DNA from: Serratia sp. AKBS12 | GTDB taxonomy: Bacteria; Pseudomonadota; Gammaproteobacteria; Enterobacterales; Enterobacteriaceae | Assembly: GCF_024793895.1 (NCBI RefSeq) | Contig: NZ_JANUSB010000002.1 | Span: 537,730 to 601,729 of the forward strand | DNA: 64,000 nucleotides | Direction of reading: 5' to 3' | In this document: one piece after another, positions 35,214 to 45,858 of the stretch | Numbering within the stretch: position 1 is the stretch's first letter | How the letters are laid out: the number at the start of each line of letters is the position of its first letter | The notes under the pieces: generated by a model | Seen by the model: only the letters and a program-made list of their open reading frames with translations | The model's database searches: none | What the model was told of the DNA's origin: nothing | Position numbers and translations under genes: made by a program

Positions 35214-36650
35214 ATGTCAAACAACATTCGTATCGAAGAAGACCTGCTAGGAACACGTGAAGTACCCGCAGAAGCCTATTACGGTGTTCATACTCTGCGT
35301 GCGATTGAAAACTTTTATATTAGTAACAGTAAGATAAGTGACGTTCCTGAGTTTGTCCGTGGCATGGTTATGGTGAAGAAAGCCGCTGCGCTAGCTAACA
35401 AAGAGCTAAAAACCATTCCGCGTAAAATCGCCGATACAATCATCCAGGCTTGCGATGAAGTGCTGGATAAAGGCAAGTGCATGGATCAATTCCCGGTGGA
35501 TGTGTTCCAGGGCGGTGCAGGCACCTCTTTGAACATGAACACCAACGAAGTGCTGGCGAATATCGGCCTGGAGCTGATGGGGCATCAGAAAGGGGAATAC
35601 CAGTACCTGAACCCCAACGATCACCTCAACAAGAGCCAGTCCACCAACGACGCCTACCCAACAGGTTTCCGCATCGCGGTCTATGCGTCGATCATCAAAC
35701 TGAATGACGCCATCAACCAACTACGCGAAGGCTTCGACCGCAAAGCCAAAGAATTTGAAACCATCCTGAAAATGGGTCGTACCCAGTTACAGGATGCGGT
35801 ACCGATGACCCTCGGTCAGGAATTCCACGCCTTCAGCGTATTGCTGAGCGAAGAAATCCGCAGCCTGCAACGCACCTCGGAGCTACTGCTGGAGGTGAAC
35901 CTCGGCGCGACCGCCATCGGCACCGCGCTGAACACGCCGGAAGGCTACCAGCAACTGGCGGTACAGAAACTGGCGGAAGTCAGCAATCTGCCGGTGGTGC
36001 CGGCAGAAGACCTGATCGAAGCCACCTCTGACTGCGGCGCCTACGTCATGGTGCACAGTGCGTTGAAACGCCTGGCGGTGAAACTGTCCAAAATCTGTAA
36101 TGACCTGCGCCTGCTGTCCTCCGGCCCGCGCGCTGGCCTTAATGAAATCAACCTGCCAGAACTGCAGGCGGGCTCATCGATTATGCCGGCCAAGGTAAAC
36201 CCGGTGATCCCGGAAGTGGTGAACCAGGTGTGCTTTAAGGTGATTGGCAACGACACTTGCGTTACTATGGCCGCCGAAGCAGGTCAGTTGCAGTTGAACG
36301 TCATGGAGCCGGTGATTGGCCAGGCGATGTTCGAGTCAATTCACATCCTGACCAACGCATGCTACAACCTGCTGGAAAAATGCATCAACGGCATCACTGC
36401 CAACAAAGAAGTGTGCGAACACTACGTATTCAACTCTATCGGTATCGTGACCTATCTGAACCCGTTCATTGGCCACCACAACGGTGACATTGTCGGCAAG
36501 ATCTGCGCGGAGACCGGTAAGAGCGTACGTGAAGTGGTGTTGGAGCGCGGCCTGTTGACCGAAGCCGAACTGGATGACATTTTCTCGGTTGAGAACCTGA
36601 TGCACCCGGCCTATAAAGCGAAACGCTATACTGATGAAAACGAACAATAA
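35214..36650 (+). CDS. aspA: Aspartate ammonia-lyase
   Basis: AspA converts aspartate to fumarate and ammonium, feeding fumarate respiration. The 478-residue product carries the fumarase/aspartase signature [11 protein letters not shown] near residue 320. It pairs with dcuA downstream, the C4-dicarboxylate exchanger. The frdABCD operon in this window uses the fumarate. AGAAGG precedes the ATG. Confidence 0.98.
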   Translation: MSNNIRIEEDLLGTREVPAEAYYGVHTLRAIENFYISNSKISDVPEFVRGMVMVKKAAALANKELKTIPRKIADTIIQACDEVLDKGKCMDQFPVDVFQGGAGTSLNMNTNEVLANIGLELMGHQKGEYQYLNPNDHLNKSQSTNDAYPTGFRIAVYASIIKLNDAINQLREGFDRKAKEFETILKMGRTQLQDAVPMTLGQEFHAFSVLLSEEIRSLQRTSELLLEVNLGATAIGTALNTPEGYQQLAVQKLAEVSNLPVVPAEDLIEATSDCGAYVMVHSALKRLAVKLSKICNDLRLLSSGPRAGLNEINLPELQAGSSIMPAKVNPVIPEVVNQVCFKVIGNDTCVTMAAEAGQLQLNVMEPVIGQAMFESIHILTNACYNLLEKCINGITANKEVCEHYVFNSIGIVTYLNPFIGHHNGDIVGKICAETGKSVREVVLERGLLTEAELDDIFSVENLMHPAYKAKRYTDENEQ

Positions 36651-36669
36651 CAACGACATCCGTTAGCCC

Positions 36670-36707
36670 AAAAGGCACGCTAAATCCTCTGGATAGCGTG
36701 CCTTTTT
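36670..36707 (+). terminator. Terminator after aspA
   Basis: AAAGGCACGCTA pairs with TAGCGTGCCTTT across an 11-nt loop, followed by TTTTT. It lies between aspA and dcuA, so dcuA depends on read-through or its own promoter. Confidence 0.9.
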
Positions 36708-36775
36708 ACTTTCTGGCGCCCACAAAATTTTAACGTTTCATTTTCATAATGTTTTCTATTAAGGAGTAACACACT

Positions 36776-38077
36776 ATGTTAGCGGTGGAATTGATTATCG
36801 TTCTGCTGGCCATTTTTTTGGGGGCCAGATTGGGCGGTATCGGCATTGGCTTTGCAGGGGGCCTTGGGGTTTTAGTCCTGGCAATGATCGGCGTTAAGCC
36901 GGGCAATATTCCCTTTGACGTTATTTCAATCATCATGGCGGTTATCGCTGCCATCTCCGCGATGCAGGTCGCGGGCGGTATGGATTATCTGGTACAGCAA
37001 ACTGAAAAATTGCTGCGTAAAAACCCAAAACACATCACTATTCTGGCACCCATCGTTACCTATTTCCTGACCATTTTTGCCGGCACCGGCAATATTTCGC
37101 TCTCCGCGCTGCCGGTGATCGCCGAAGTGGCCAAAGAGCAAGGCATCAAACCGTGCCGTCCCCTGTCGACCGCAGTCGTGTCAGCCCAGATCGCCATCAC
37201 CGCATCACCGATATCCGCGGCGGTGGTGTACATGTCGTCAGTAATGGAAGGCCACGGCGTCAGCTACCTGCACATGCTGATGGTGGTCATCCCGTCTACC
37301 TTCTGTGCGGTGCTGCTGATGTCGCTGCTGGTCAGCTGGATCTTCGACTCAAAACTGTCTAGCGACCCGGTTTACCTGAAACGATTCGAGGAAGGTCTGG
37401 TCACGCTGCGTGGCAATAACGTGGTCGCCATCAAGCCACGCGCCAAATTGTCGGTGATGCTGTTCCTGCTGGGTGTACTGTGTGTCGTGGCCTACGCCAT
37501 TATCAACAGTCCGGGCCTGGGGCTGGTGGCCACACCATTGATGAATACCACCAACGCCATTCTGATCATCATGTTGAGCGTGGCCACCTTGACCACGCTG
37601 CTGTGCCGCGTCGATACCGATCTGGTATTGAATTCCAGCACCTTCAAGGCCGGCATGAGCGCCTGTATCTGTATTCTTGGCGTAGCCTGGCTGGGTGATA
37701 CCTTCGTTCAGGCCAACCTCGGCTGGATCAAGGAAACTGCGGGCAACGTGATTCAGGCGCACCCGTGGCTGCTGGCGGTAATTTTCTTCTTCTGTTCGGC
37801 GTTGCTCTACTCGCAGGCGGCAACCGCCAAGGCGCTGATGCCAATGGCGCTGGCGCTGAACGTCAGCCCACTGACCGCCATTGCCTCCTTCGCTGCGGTA
37901 TCCGGCCTGTTTATTCTGCCTACCTACCCCACGCTGGTGGCTGCGGTGCAGATGGACGATACCGGCACCACTCGCATTGGCCGCTTCGTGTTTAACCACC
38001 CGTTCTTTATTCCCGGTACCATCGGCGTGGTCTTCGCCGTGCTGTTCGGCTTCCTGCTGGGCAGCGTCATCTTGTAA
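36776..38077 (+). CDS. dcuA: Anaerobic C4-dicarboxylate transporter DcuA
   Basis: DcuA exchanges aspartate, fumarate and succinate across the inner membrane. The 433-residue product is hydrophobic throughout with about ten membrane segments and starts MLAVELIIVLLAIFLGARL, as in E. coli. AAGGAG lies upstream. The aspA-dcuA order is conserved. Confidence 0.97.
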   Translation: MLAVELIIVLLAIFLGARLGGIGIGFAGGLGVLVLAMIGVKPGNIPFDVISIIMAVIAAISAMQVAGGMDYLVQQTEKLLRKNPKHITILAPIVTYFLTIFAGTGNISLSALPVIAEVAKEQGIKPCRPLSTAVVSAQIAITASPISAAVVYMSSVMEGHGVSYLHMLMVVIPSTFCAVLLMSLLVSWIFDSKLSSDPVYLKRFEEGLVTLRGNNVVAIKPRAKLSVMLFLLGVLCVVAYAIINSPGLGLVATPLMNTTNAILIIMLSVATLTTLLCRVDTDLVLNSSTFKAGMSACICILGVAWLGDTFVQANLGWIKETAGNVIQAHPWLLAVIFFFCSALLYSQAATAKALMPMALALNVSPLTAIASFAAVSGLFILPTYPTLVAAVQMDDTGTTRIGRFVFNHPFFIPGTIGVVFAVLFGFLLGSVIL

Positions 38078-38208
38078 CACCACCACCGGGGTTGCCGTGC
38101 AGCCCCGATTTCCTCCTGGTTTTCTCCGGTCGTGATAAACTCGCCTTCTGGCCCGACGGCCTTCAAGGTATAGTGCCTGCCTGCCCCTAACGGTTGAGAG
38201 GAGTAAAC

Positions 38209-38532
38209 ATGTCTGATTGCAATGCCGTCGTCATACTCTGTACCGCACCGGATGAAGCCACAGCGCAAGAACTGGCGGCGCGCGTATTGGGCGAAAAACT
38301 GGCCGCCTGCGCCACGCTACTGCCCGGAGCCTCATCGCTCTATTACTGGGAAGGGAAACTGGAACAGGAATATGAAGTGCAAATGCTGTTCAAAAGCGAT
38401 AAACAGCATCAGGACGCCCTGCTCAGCCATCTGAAACAACATCACCCGTATCAAACGCCCGAGTTGTTGGTGCTGCCGGTGATGACTGGAGATAAAGACT
38501 ACCTGTCATGGATCAACGCATCGTTAAACTGA
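38209..38532 (+). CDS. cutA: Divalent-cation tolerance protein CutA
   Basis: CutA is a small trimeric protein linked to copper tolerance. From the ATG at 38209 (GAGAGGAG upstream) it has 107 residues, with [13 protein letters not shown] near 10, [11 protein letters not shown] near 33, and [19 protein letters not shown]. It overlaps dsbD by 25 bp, as in E. coli. Confidence 0.95.
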   Translation: MSDCNAVVILCTAPDEATAQELAARVLGEKLAACATLLPGASSLYYWEGKLEQEYEVQMLFKSDKQHQDALLSHLKQHHPYQTPELLVLPVMTGDKDYLSWINASLN

Positions 38533-40235
38533 TTTTCCTGATCTGCGGCCTGTGGTTACTGCCGCTGAGCGCACAAGCCTCACTGTTTGGCGGCGGCGGT
38601 AGCCAGTTCGTACCCGTCGATCAGGCATTTGCCTTTGATTTTCAGCAAACAGACCACCAACTGACGCTAAACTGGCAAATACGCCCCGGCTATTATCTGT
38701 ATCGTCAGCAAATCAAGCTGGTGCCACAGCAGGCCCAACTGGGAGCCGTCACGCTGCCCAGCGGCTTGAGCCATAAAGATGAGTTCTTCGGCGAGGTAGA
38801 GATTTATCAGCAGCAGTTGACCTTGCCGCTGACGCTACAGCAGGCCGGTGCCAACGCCAGCCTCAGCGTCACCTACCAGGGCTGCGCCGAAGCCGGTTTT
38901 TGCTACCCGCCAGAAACCCGCGTGGTCCCGCTGAATGCCGTGAGCGCCGCCGTAACGCCAAGCTCAGCGCCGACTGCTGCAACACAGCCTCCCCCGGCGG
39001 CACCGACGACATCGGCCGAACTGCCGTTCTCACCGCTGTGGGCATTGCTGATTGGCATCGGTATCGCCTTTACGCCGTGCGTACTACCAATGTACCCATT
39101 GATTTCCGGCATTATTCTTGGCCGTGAGCGCCCGCACAGCAGCGGCCGCATCCTGTTGTTGGCGGTGGTGTATGTGCAAGGTATGGCGCTGACCTATACC
39201 CTGCTTGGGCTGGTGGTGGCCGCCGCCGGGTTGCAATTTCAGGCGGCACTTCAACACCCTTACGTACTGATTGGCCTGTCGCTGCTGTTTATTGCGCTGG
39301 CGTTGTCGATGTTCGGCCTCTACTCGCTGCAGTTACCGTCATCACTGCAAACCCGGCTGGCCAATTGGAGCAACACCCAGCGCGGCGGCTCGCTGGCTGG
39401 GGTGTTCGCCATGGGCGCGCTGGCCGGGCTGATTTGCTCGCCGTGCACTACCGCACCACTCAGCGCCATCCTGTTGTATATCGCGCAGAGCGGCAATCTG
39501 TGGGCCGGTGGCGGTACGCTGTATCTATACGCTTTGGGCATGGGTATTCCACTGGTGCTGATCACCCTGTTCGGCAACCGGCTGCTGCCGCGCAGCGGGC
39601 CGTGGATGCAGTACGTGAAAGAAGCGTTCGGCTTCGTCATTCTGGCGCTGCCGGTATTCCTGCTCGAGCGGGTGATTGGTGACGTCTGGGGTCTGCGGCT
39701 GTGGAGCCTGCTGGGGCTGGCGTTCTTTGGCTGGGCCTTCACACTCAGCCTAACCGCCACCCGCCGCTGGGCCCGCCTGGCGCAGTTGCTGCTGCTGGCC
39801 GCCGCAGTGATCGTCGCCCGGCCGTTGCAAGACTGGGCTTTCGGCGTCAATGCCACACAGCAGGCAACGCATCCGCAGCTCAACTTTACCCGCATCGATA
39901 ATGTGGCGCAGCTCGAACAGGCGCTGCAACAGGCGCAGGGCAAGTCGGTGATGCTGGATCTGTACGCCGACTGGTGCGTCGCCTGTAAAGAGTTCGAAAA
40001 ATATACCTTCAGCGACCGCGCAGTACAGGCACGCCTGGCCAATACCGTGCTGTTGCAGGCCGACGTGACGGCCAACAGCAGCGAACAGGCTGCGCTGCTC
40101 AAACGGCTCAAGGTGCTGGGGCTGCCGACCATCCTGTTCTTTGATGCTCAGGGGCAAGAGCTGCCGGCCGCCCGCGTTACCGGCTTCATGGACGCGCAGA
40201 CGTTTGATGCGCATTTGCAGAAAACAGTGCCATAA
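38508..40235 (+). CDS. dsbD: Thiol:disulfide interchange protein DsbD
   Basis: DsbD moves reducing power from cytoplasmic thioredoxin to periplasmic DsbC, DsbG and CcmG. The 575-residue product has a signal peptide (about 1-24) and an N-terminal domain with the CAEAGFC pair. An eight-helix membrane domain follows, with Cys in [11 protein letters not shown] and SPCTTAPLS, then a C-terminal thioredoxin domain with DWCVACK. All six redox cysteines are present. Confidence 0.97.
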   Translation: MDQRIVKLIFLICGLWLLPLSAQASLFGGGGSQFVPVDQAFAFDFQQTDHQLTLNWQIRPGYYLYRQQIKLVPQQAQLGAVTLPSGLSHKDEFFGEVEIYQQQLTLPLTLQQAGANASLSVTYQGCAEAGFCYPPETRVVPLNAVSAAVTPSSAPTAATQPPPAAPTTSAELPFSPLWALLIGIGIAFTPCVLPMYPLISGIILGRERPHSSGRILLLAVVYVQGMALTYTLLGLVVAAAGLQFQAALQHPYVLIGLSLLFIALALSMFGLYSLQLPSSLQTRLANWSNTQRGGSLAGVFAMGALAGLICSPCTTAPLSAILLYIAQSGNLWAGGGTLYLYALGMGIPLVLITLFGNRLLPRSGPWMQYVKEAFGFVILALPVFLLERVIGDVWGLRLWSLLGLAFFGWAFTLSLTATRRWARLAQLLLLAAAVIVARPLQDWAFGVNATQQATHPQLNFTRIDNVAQLEQALQQAQGKSVMLDLYADWCVACKEFEKYTFSDRAVQARLANTVLLQADVTANSSEQAALLKRLKVLGLPTILFFDAQGQELPAARVTGFMDAQTFDAHLQKTVP

Positions 40236-40276
40236 ACGACACTGAGGTTCATAACCAGAGTTTGGAGGGGTTACAC

Positions 40277-40852
40277 GTGCAACGCGAACTTGTTCTTGAT
40301 ACGGCGCTGGGACTTTTGGAACAAAAAGGTCTCGCGACCACCACGCTGGAAATGCTGGCGGAAAAACTCGGCATGCAGCCCAGCGATTTCAAGCCGTTCT
40401 GGCCGGATCGCGAAGCTCTGCTGTACGACTGCCTGCGTCACCATGGGCAGCAGATAGATGCCTGGCGCCGTCAGCTGTTGTTGGACGAATCCCTTAGCCC
40501 GCAGCAAAAACTGCTGGCACGCTATGACGTACTGACCGAGTATGTGAAAAACGATCGTTATCCCGGCTGCCTGTTTATCGCCGCCTGCAGCGTGTTCCCC
40601 GACGACCATCACCCGATCCACCAGTTGGCGGAACAGCAAAAGATGACCTCACTCGAGCTGACCCGCGACCTGCTACGCGAAATGGATGCGGATGACCCCG
40701 ACATGGTGGCACAGCAAATGGAGCTGGTGCAGGAAGGATGTTTGAGCAAACTGCTGATCAAACGGCAGCTTCAGGATGTATCGGTTGCCAAACGGCTGGC
40801 AGAGGACATTCTACAGGTAGCTCAATGCCGTAAACACGGTGCGTTGAGCTAG
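40277..40852 (+). CDS. yjdC: TetR-family regulator YjdC
   Basis: The 191-residue product starts at GTG 40277 behind GGAGGGG and aligns with E. coli YjdC throughout. It has an N-terminal helix-turn-helix (about 6-50) and the family segment NDRYPGCLFIAACSVFPDD. It follows dsbD and precedes tRNA-Phe exactly as in E. coli. Its target genes are unknown to me. Confidence 0.92.
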   Translation: MQRELVLDTALGLLEQKGLATTTLEMLAEKLGMQPSDFKPFWPDREALLYDCLRHHGQQIDAWRRQLLLDESLSPQQKLLARYDVLTEYVKNDRYPGCLFIAACSVFPDDHHPIHQLAEQQKMTSLELTRDLLREMDADDPDMVAQQMELVQEGCLSKLLIKRQLQDVSVAKRLAEDILQVAQCRKHGALS

Positions 40853-40972
40853 AATGTTCCCCCCACTGATACCGGCATGGCCCTGATTTATCACGCCAAG
40901 GACAAACTTCAGGCAGTTTGTTTGAAAAGTCAGCGAGCGAGCCGGTTTTTTTGCGTTTATGGCATAAAGCGA

Positions 40973-41001
40973 TTGACGCCATTGGGCCTTTAGGGTTTAA
41001 T
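40973..41001 (+). promoter_or_regulatory. Promoter of tRNA-Phe
   Basis: TTGACG (40973-40978) and TTTAAT (40996-41001) are 17 bp apart, followed by the GC-rich discriminator GCGGCGCG typical of stringently controlled stable RNA genes. The tRNA begins 11 bp later. Confidence 0.85.
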
Positions 41002-41011
41002 GCGGCGCGTT

Positions 41012-41087
41012 GCCCGGATAGCTCAGTCGGTAGAGCAGGGGATTGAAAATCCCCGTGTCCTTGGTTCGATTCCGAGTCCGGGCACCA
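41012..41087 (+). tRNA. pheU: tRNA-Phe (GAA)
   Basis: The 76-nt cloverleaf starts GCCCGGATAGCTCAG, has the anticodon GAA at 41045-41047, a TTCGATTCC T-loop and an encoded CCA end. Its place after yjdC matches E. coli pheU. It is the integration site of the island that begins directly downstream. Confidence 0.98.
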
Positions 41088-41217
41088 CTAATTCTGCATC
41101 AATGCACACTGGTTAAAGGATGAGAACTTTAACGGGTGGTTAATACGGAATCGACTTGTCAAAGTGATAACAGAGTAACTGTTTACTACCGCGACGTTGT
41201 AAGTTGAATTCCTCAAG

Positions 41218-41252
41218 AAGGATGCCTGTGGGCAAACACAGGCATCCTTTTC
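41218..41252. terminator. Terminator between tRNA-Phe and integrase
   Basis: AAGGATGCCTGTG pairs perfectly with CACAGGCATCCTT over a 6-nt loop, followed by TTT on the plus strand. It lies between two convergent transcripts. Confidence 0.85.
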
Positions 41253-41279
41253 TCGATCACTGGTGATATTCACAGCAAA

Positions 41280-42311
41280 TCATGCCTGTGTCAAGCTTTG
41301 TAAGCTTCTCGTAGCAGTGATATCCGTATGTAAAACAAGCTCCTGTTCGAGTGCTTTTCCAGCTACTTCCATATCCAATTCGATATACTCCATTGTGGTA
41401 CTGACGTTCCGGTGACCCAGCAGATCCTTCACCAGTTTTAGATTTCTGTCCGGGGATTTCATCAACTCCGTGGCAAGTGTGTGACGGAAACGGTGTGAAG
41501 AAATATCGAAGCCACTCTCCCTGGACAACCGGCGATAGAAGCTACGAAATGACTGCGTCACCCCTTTCTCGCTATAGACGTATTGCGTGTGTCGTGGCAT
41601 CGTAAAACGTTTCACATCAAACAGCAGATCATGAAGACCGGCACCTCGCTCCATGGCACGGGTGATCAACTGTTTTATCCGTTCTCTCAACTGCCGGACG
41701 ATAGGAACCTTCCACTCACGATGGGTCTTACTCCCTTCCTGTCGTAACTCTATCCAGCTTTGCTCAAGATTGATGTCTCCCAAGCGTATGTGAATCAGCT
41801 GATTATTCCGCATGCCGGTATACCTGAACGTATCAAGCACAGTCATCCAGAACCAGGTCGGATAAAGTGCACATTTCCCACCACGTAATGGTTTTCTGTC
41901 CTTCTCCCTTTGTTCATACTGCTGCATGATTAGATACATGCGAGTCAGCTGCGTCCGCGTTAATATTCGCTTTTTCTTGGTGTCAGAACGGACAACCGTT
42001 CCGTTAAACGGATTATCTTCAAACTCAACAAGCCCTTTTTTTATCCCCAAATTAAAGATCGCACGCAGATGCGCCACCTTGTTATTCCAGGTATGGACCG
42101 AAAGATTTTTCTCCTTTAATAAATGCCGGCGCCACAACAAAACATCACGCTGAGTGATCTTGTTTGGCGGAACCGTGGCACCAATAAAACGAGTAAAAGT
42201 GAGAACAACCTTCCTATAGCTCCACTCGGTAGCCGAACGAAGCTGCTTAGTGAAGAAATACTCTTCGAGTAAAAGCTCCCATTCATCATGCATTAATTCT
42301 TTCTTTTTCAT
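41280..42311 (-). CDS. int: Island tyrosine integrase
   Basis: This 343-residue tyrosine recombinase has a SAM-like core-binding domain (about 5-105) and a catalytic domain with Arg168 (TGMRNNQL), Lys195, His273-x-x-Arg276 (SSHRFRHTLA), His300 (LLGHRNVSTT) and the nucleophile Tyr309. It lies 192 bp from the 3' end of tRNA-Phe and faces it, the standard arrangement for an element integrated at a tRNA. It is presumed to excise and integrate the island. Confidence 0.93.
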   Translation of the reverse strand: MKKKELMHDEWELLLEEYFFTKQLRSATEWSYRKVVLTFTRFIGATVPPNKITQRDVLLWRRHLLKEKNLSVHTWNNKVAHLRAIFNLGIKKGLVEFEDNPFNGTVVRSDTKKKRILTRTQLTRMYLIMQQYEQREKDRKPLRGGKCALYPTWFWMTVLDTFRYTGMRNNQLIHIRLGDINLEQSWIELRQEGSKTHREWKVPIVRQLRERIKQLITRAMERGAGLHDLLFDVKRFTMPRHTQYVYSEKGVTQSFRSFYRRLSRESGFDISSHRFRHTLATELMKSPDRNLKLVKDLLGHRNVSTTMEYIELDMEVAGKALEQELVLHTDITATRSLQSLTQA

Positions 42312-42375
42312 TGCAATACCTCTTCGCTGCTTTATCGCACGCTGACCATTAAGTGATTCAGGGTTCCCTGGTTAA

Positions 42376-44115
42376 CTACGGGATCACCAATAACTGGCTA
42401 TCTTCAGGTACATGTTTCCCCCCATATAAACTATTTGCCTTCACCAGATAGCCATTGATACGTCGGTACGAACCGCATCCGGCAGGCTCCTGGTACAAAT
42501 GACCAATAAAAAATCGCTGCCCTTTACGTACCCTGTGCCTCCCCATTTTCTCAAACGCCTTCTGAATAGCGTTCCGTTCGGAACGCTCCTTACCACACTC
42601 TTTGATATACAAGTGAAAAATTTCTGGAACACAAAGGAAAACAAAACCGCTGACCATATGCGCCCTGGACTCCGGATGATTGACGCTGATGCGCTGTTCT
42701 TGAAGCCCCGTGGCCAACCACTTCCAAAACTCATCGTCTGCATTCTCCAACTCATGCTGCCGCTGACTTATCGCCATCTGTTCGGATCCCTGATGGCTTA
42801 AATCAGGTTGAATAAGGGGTTGTGCAACTGGCTTTTCAAGTGGACGAGGTTCAGCAATAGATTCTGTTAGAGAAGGCACAGGATCATCAGCTCTATCAAT
42901 ATCAGTGCTAATATTAGTTGCTGGCTGCTGGCTCCCTTCCGATGGATGTACCTCACTATGAGGGGCGTCACCTTTCTCAACGGGATCTGAAGCAGCTGGC
43001 TCCAATACGCTGACATTCATCAGCGAAAGCAGTGCCTGCATCTCTTCCTCAACCTCAACAGCAGGCTCTGGTGCAACAATCATTTCGGCCAGCGGTAAAT
43101 CATTAACAGGTGCATCCAGCGCAGAGCTCAGAAGTACATCACCCGGTGGAACAGCCATGGCACCTTCAGAGCTGACTGCAGCTGCGGTGTCAGCACCGTC
43201 TTCTAGGTCGTTAATGGCAGTCGGCTCTCCCGACACAGCACTTTGGACTGCGACACCAGGTACACTGCTCTCCAGCGCAACCTGCGCGGCAGATTCGCCA
43301 ACAAGGTCTGGCGACGTCTCTGCCGGCACGGGCATGGGAGAAGAAGGAATGGCAACGGCCGCTAGGTTTGCAATTGCATCGCCACCCGCCAGCTTGACAG
43401 CCTCTTTGACTATTTCATCAATCACCGGCAACGAGCTGGGTTGGCCTGAAGCTATCAGCATCACCGCATGTGCCGCGGTTGGCAGGATAGATAGCCAGTT
43501 GACCGCTTCCGCCGGCAACAGACGACAGGCAATCAACGCCCTTTGGCTTGTCGTGATGGTCGAATCCGGTGACACCGGTCTGAACCGAAAACGGTAAGGT
43601 TCGGCGGGCACGGTCACACCGGGTAACCACGGGCGGCCACTCTGCAGTTCACCTTCTATCAGCACGAGTTGAGGTAGGTAACGCCAGAGCGCCGCGTAAA
43701 ACACCACGGCGTTCCACAGAATATTTTGCGCTGACTGCTCCTCCGGCGCCACACCCGGCGGCAGCATATGGCCTTTGGCCAGACGAACGGCGTAGGTCGT
43801 CGTCTGCAGCGTGATATCAACCAGCCCGCCTTCATTGGCATACTCACCTTGCCGGGTTGCCGGCAGCACCTGCATCAGTGTCACCAGATGATGCAGCGGC
43901 TGCAGATAAAACTGCTCGTACAAATCTTTTGGCAATGCGCTGTTTTCCCACAGCTGCTGCAGACACTGTTTACGGGCTGGCATGTCCAGCAGCTGCGTGG
44001 CGGACTGCGGCATAAAATAACCGGCCGGTCCTGTCGGCGATGAAGGTGCTGATGATTTTTCCCTGGTCGATACCTCACGGGTGCCGACCAGCAGTTCCTT
44101 GATGGCCTTCAACAT
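42376..44115 (-). CDS. TraI_2-domain (MOBH-like) mobilization protein
   Basis: The 579-residue product has an N-terminal domain (about 30-240) like the TraI_2 domain of MOBH relaxases and a C-terminal winged-helix-like domain (about 470-575). An acidic, Ala/Val/Pro-rich linker joins them. Such proteins lie near the integrase in SPI-7/PFGI-type conjugative islands. The usual His-rich metal cluster after LPA (HHH in classical members) reads RQGEY here, and the later H-T is D-I-T, so relaxase activity is doubtful. It overlaps the upstream helicase by 7 bp. Confidence 0.65.
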   Translation of the reverse strand: MLKAIKELLVGTREVSTREKSSAPSSPTGPAGYFMPQSATQLLDMPARKQCLQQLWENSALPKDLYEQFYLQPLHHLVTLMQVLPATRQGEYANEGGLVDITLQTTTYAVRLAKGHMLPPGVAPEEQSAQNILWNAVVFYAALWRYLPQLVLIEGELQSGRPWLPGVTVPAEPYRFRFRPVSPDSTITTSQRALIACRLLPAEAVNWLSILPTAAHAVMLIASGQPSSLPVIDEIVKEAVKLAGGDAIANLAAVAIPSSPMPVPAETSPDLVGESAAQVALESSVPGVAVQSAVSGEPTAINDLEDGADTAAAVSSEGAMAVPPGDVLLSSALDAPVNDLPLAEMIVAPEPAVEVEEEMQALLSLMNVSVLEPAASDPVEKGDAPHSEVHPSEGSQQPATNISTDIDRADDPVPSLTESIAEPRPLEKPVAQPLIQPDLSHQGSEQMAISQRQHELENADDEFWKWLATGLQEQRISVNHPESRAHMVSGFVFLCVPEIFHLYIKECGKERSERNAIQKAFEKMGRHRVRKGQRFFIGHLYQEPAGCGSYRRINGYLVKANSLYGGKHVPEDSQLLVIP

Positions 44116-45563
44116 GCCGGCATATCCCCTTCCCCGTCATTAGCGGCGGCTTCGTCAAGGAGTACCTGCAGCAACCCGTTAATGACCAGCACTTTTCTCG
44201 CGCGAGTTACCGCCACATACAGCAGATTGGTTTCGTCAGTGCGCTCATCCTCAGGCAACAGCGGATCAGTGATATCGGCAAAGTCCTCGTTCAGGGCGAC
44301 CACCGGCCATTCCAATCCCTTGCTGCGGTGCGCCGTCGACACCGTGACCTGAGCCTGTGTTTCGTCCGTGACGGCATGCTCACGCATCACCTGCAGTTTC
44401 TGCGGCAACGGAAAATACTGTTCAAGCAGGCGCAGGCCCTGGTTCATTTCCGGATCTTTCGTGGCCTTGGCCACCGACTCGAACTCTTCAAAATCACGAT
44501 ATTCCCGCGACAACGCCGGCGAACGCATCCGTTCAGGCATGTCTGCAGAGAACCAGTAAAGGTCTTCGAGCTCCTCGGTCTTGTAGCCGGCGATGCCGCC
44601 GACCCAGAACACCTTCTGGCCGGCCAGGCTGGCATCCAGCGCTGCCCCAATCACACCGGCAACAGTTCGGCTTAATACCGTGACGTGCTCTCCCCGTTTT
44701 TCCTCTGGCAGCCGTGTGACTACCGCGTCTTCCCCGCCATCGCCCACAACGGGCATCGTTTCTCCCTGGCGGGCCAGCAGCATGTTTGCCACGCTGGCCA
44801 CCGCTGGCCCGAACCGGAAACTGTGAGTCAGATTCAGCCATTCGGCATCGCTGAGTGCCGGCGCATCGAGGGCATTCTTGGCGCCGCGGAAACGGTAAAT
44901 CTGTTGATGACGATCGCCGACCAGCACCACATTACAGTCCTGCGCAAACACCAGGCTCTGTGTCACCGGGTTGGCATCCTGCGCCTCGTCGAACAGCAAC
45001 GTTTGCCAGCGTTTTGAGAGATCTGGCTGAGAGAGCTGATACAGCTTGAGATAGACATCGTGCGTAACTGGGAACGTGCCATCCTGGCGCGCAGATTCGC
45101 GCCACAGCTGCTGCGCAGCCGCTAGGATCCGGTCTGCAGTTAACCCGCAGCGGTCATCTTCATCCGGTAGGTGTTGCGGCCCAAATTCATGATCACCACT
45201 GCACAAAAAGGCATTGAAGGCCATGATGGCCGTCCTGGCCAGCGGCCAGTGGCGGGTATTGAGCTGGCGAGCAACGTCAGTGATCCGCAGATTACCCGTT
45301 AACCGCTTCTGGTAATGACGGCCGAAGTTTGGCCAGGCCAGCTGATGCGACGTTTTGCACTCAACGTTGAAGGGAAATTTTTGTTCGGCCTCATCCCTGA
45401 CAGCGCGGTTATACGCCAGATAGAGCATCTTGGTGTTGGGATTCGCCAGCGCATAACGCACCAAGGTGGACGTTTTGCCCGTGCCGGCAAACGCCCTGAC
45501 GACCAGGCGATGCCCAGACCAACCGATGACGGCTACCTGTTCAGGCGTATCAGAATAAGACAT
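44109..45563 (-). CDS. UvrD/Rep-like superfamily 1 helicase
   Basis: The 484-residue product has the SF1A motifs in order: Walker A FAGTGKTSTLV near 30, LLFDEAQDANP (motif II), GDRHQQIYRFRGA (motif III region), STAHRSKGLEWPVVAL (motif V) and NLLYVAVTRARKVLV (motif VI). It is shorter than chromosomal UvrD (about 720). I chose the ATG at 45563 with GGAG 8 bp upstream; an in-frame GTG at 45572 is an alternative. The overlap with the TraI_2 gene suggests they act together in island DNA processing. Confidence 0.85.
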   Translation of the reverse strand: MSYSDTPEQVAVIGWSGHRLVVRAFAGTGKTSTLVRYALANPNTKMLYLAYNRAVRDEAEQKFPFNVECKTSHQLAWPNFGRHYQKRLTGNLRITDVARQLNTRHWPLARTAIMAFNAFLCSGDHEFGPQHLPDEDDRCGLTADRILAAAQQLWRESARQDGTFPVTHDVYLKLYQLSQPDLSKRWQTLLFDEAQDANPVTQSLVFAQDCNVVLVGDRHQQIYRFRGAKNALDAPALSDAEWLNLTHSFRFGPAVASVANMLLARQGETMPVVGDGGEDAVVTRLPEEKRGEHVTVLSRTVAGVIGAALDASLAGQKVFWVGGIAGYKTEELEDLYWFSADMPERMRSPALSREYRDFEEFESVAKATKDPEMNQGLRLLEQYFPLPQKLQVMREHAVTDETQAQVTVSTAHRSKGLEWPVVALNEDFADITDPLLPEDERTDETNLLYVAVTRARKVLVINGLLQVLLDEAAANDGEGDMPAC

Positions 45564-45572
45564 CAACAGCAC

Positions 45573-45858
45573 TCCATTAAAACGGGACCGGCGCTATGCT
45601 GCGCAGGTCGGCACGATACGCACCACAGGAAACTCTTTTCCCGGAAGAAAAGATTTATCCTGTTCAGGCGTATTCAGGGTGATATATCCTTTATCAATCC
45701 CATGCTGCTGCAGTTGGTGAAGCCAAAGGCCACAAAAGGACCACGTGGATAAATCATCCACGTGGGTATTTGAGGCAAAAACAAATTTTTTTTAATTTAT
45801 TCAGGGCGCTACCATCATTATTTAAGCCCTGTTTATTATCCGGAAATTAAATGAATAA
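45573..45858. other. Gap with a 10-bp perfect palindrome
   Basis: No gene is supported in these 286 bp. CCACGTGGAT (45741-45750) and ATCCACGTGG (45756-45765) form a perfect hairpin with a 5-nt loop. On the minus strand it is followed by TCCTTTTG, so it may be a weak terminator for the operon ending at 45,859. It could also be an operator near the helicase promoter. Confidence 0.5.

Noticed and set aside
45741..45765. Strong intrinsic terminator
   Set aside because: The stem is perfect but the downstream T-run is poor on both strands, so it is recorded only as a palindrome.
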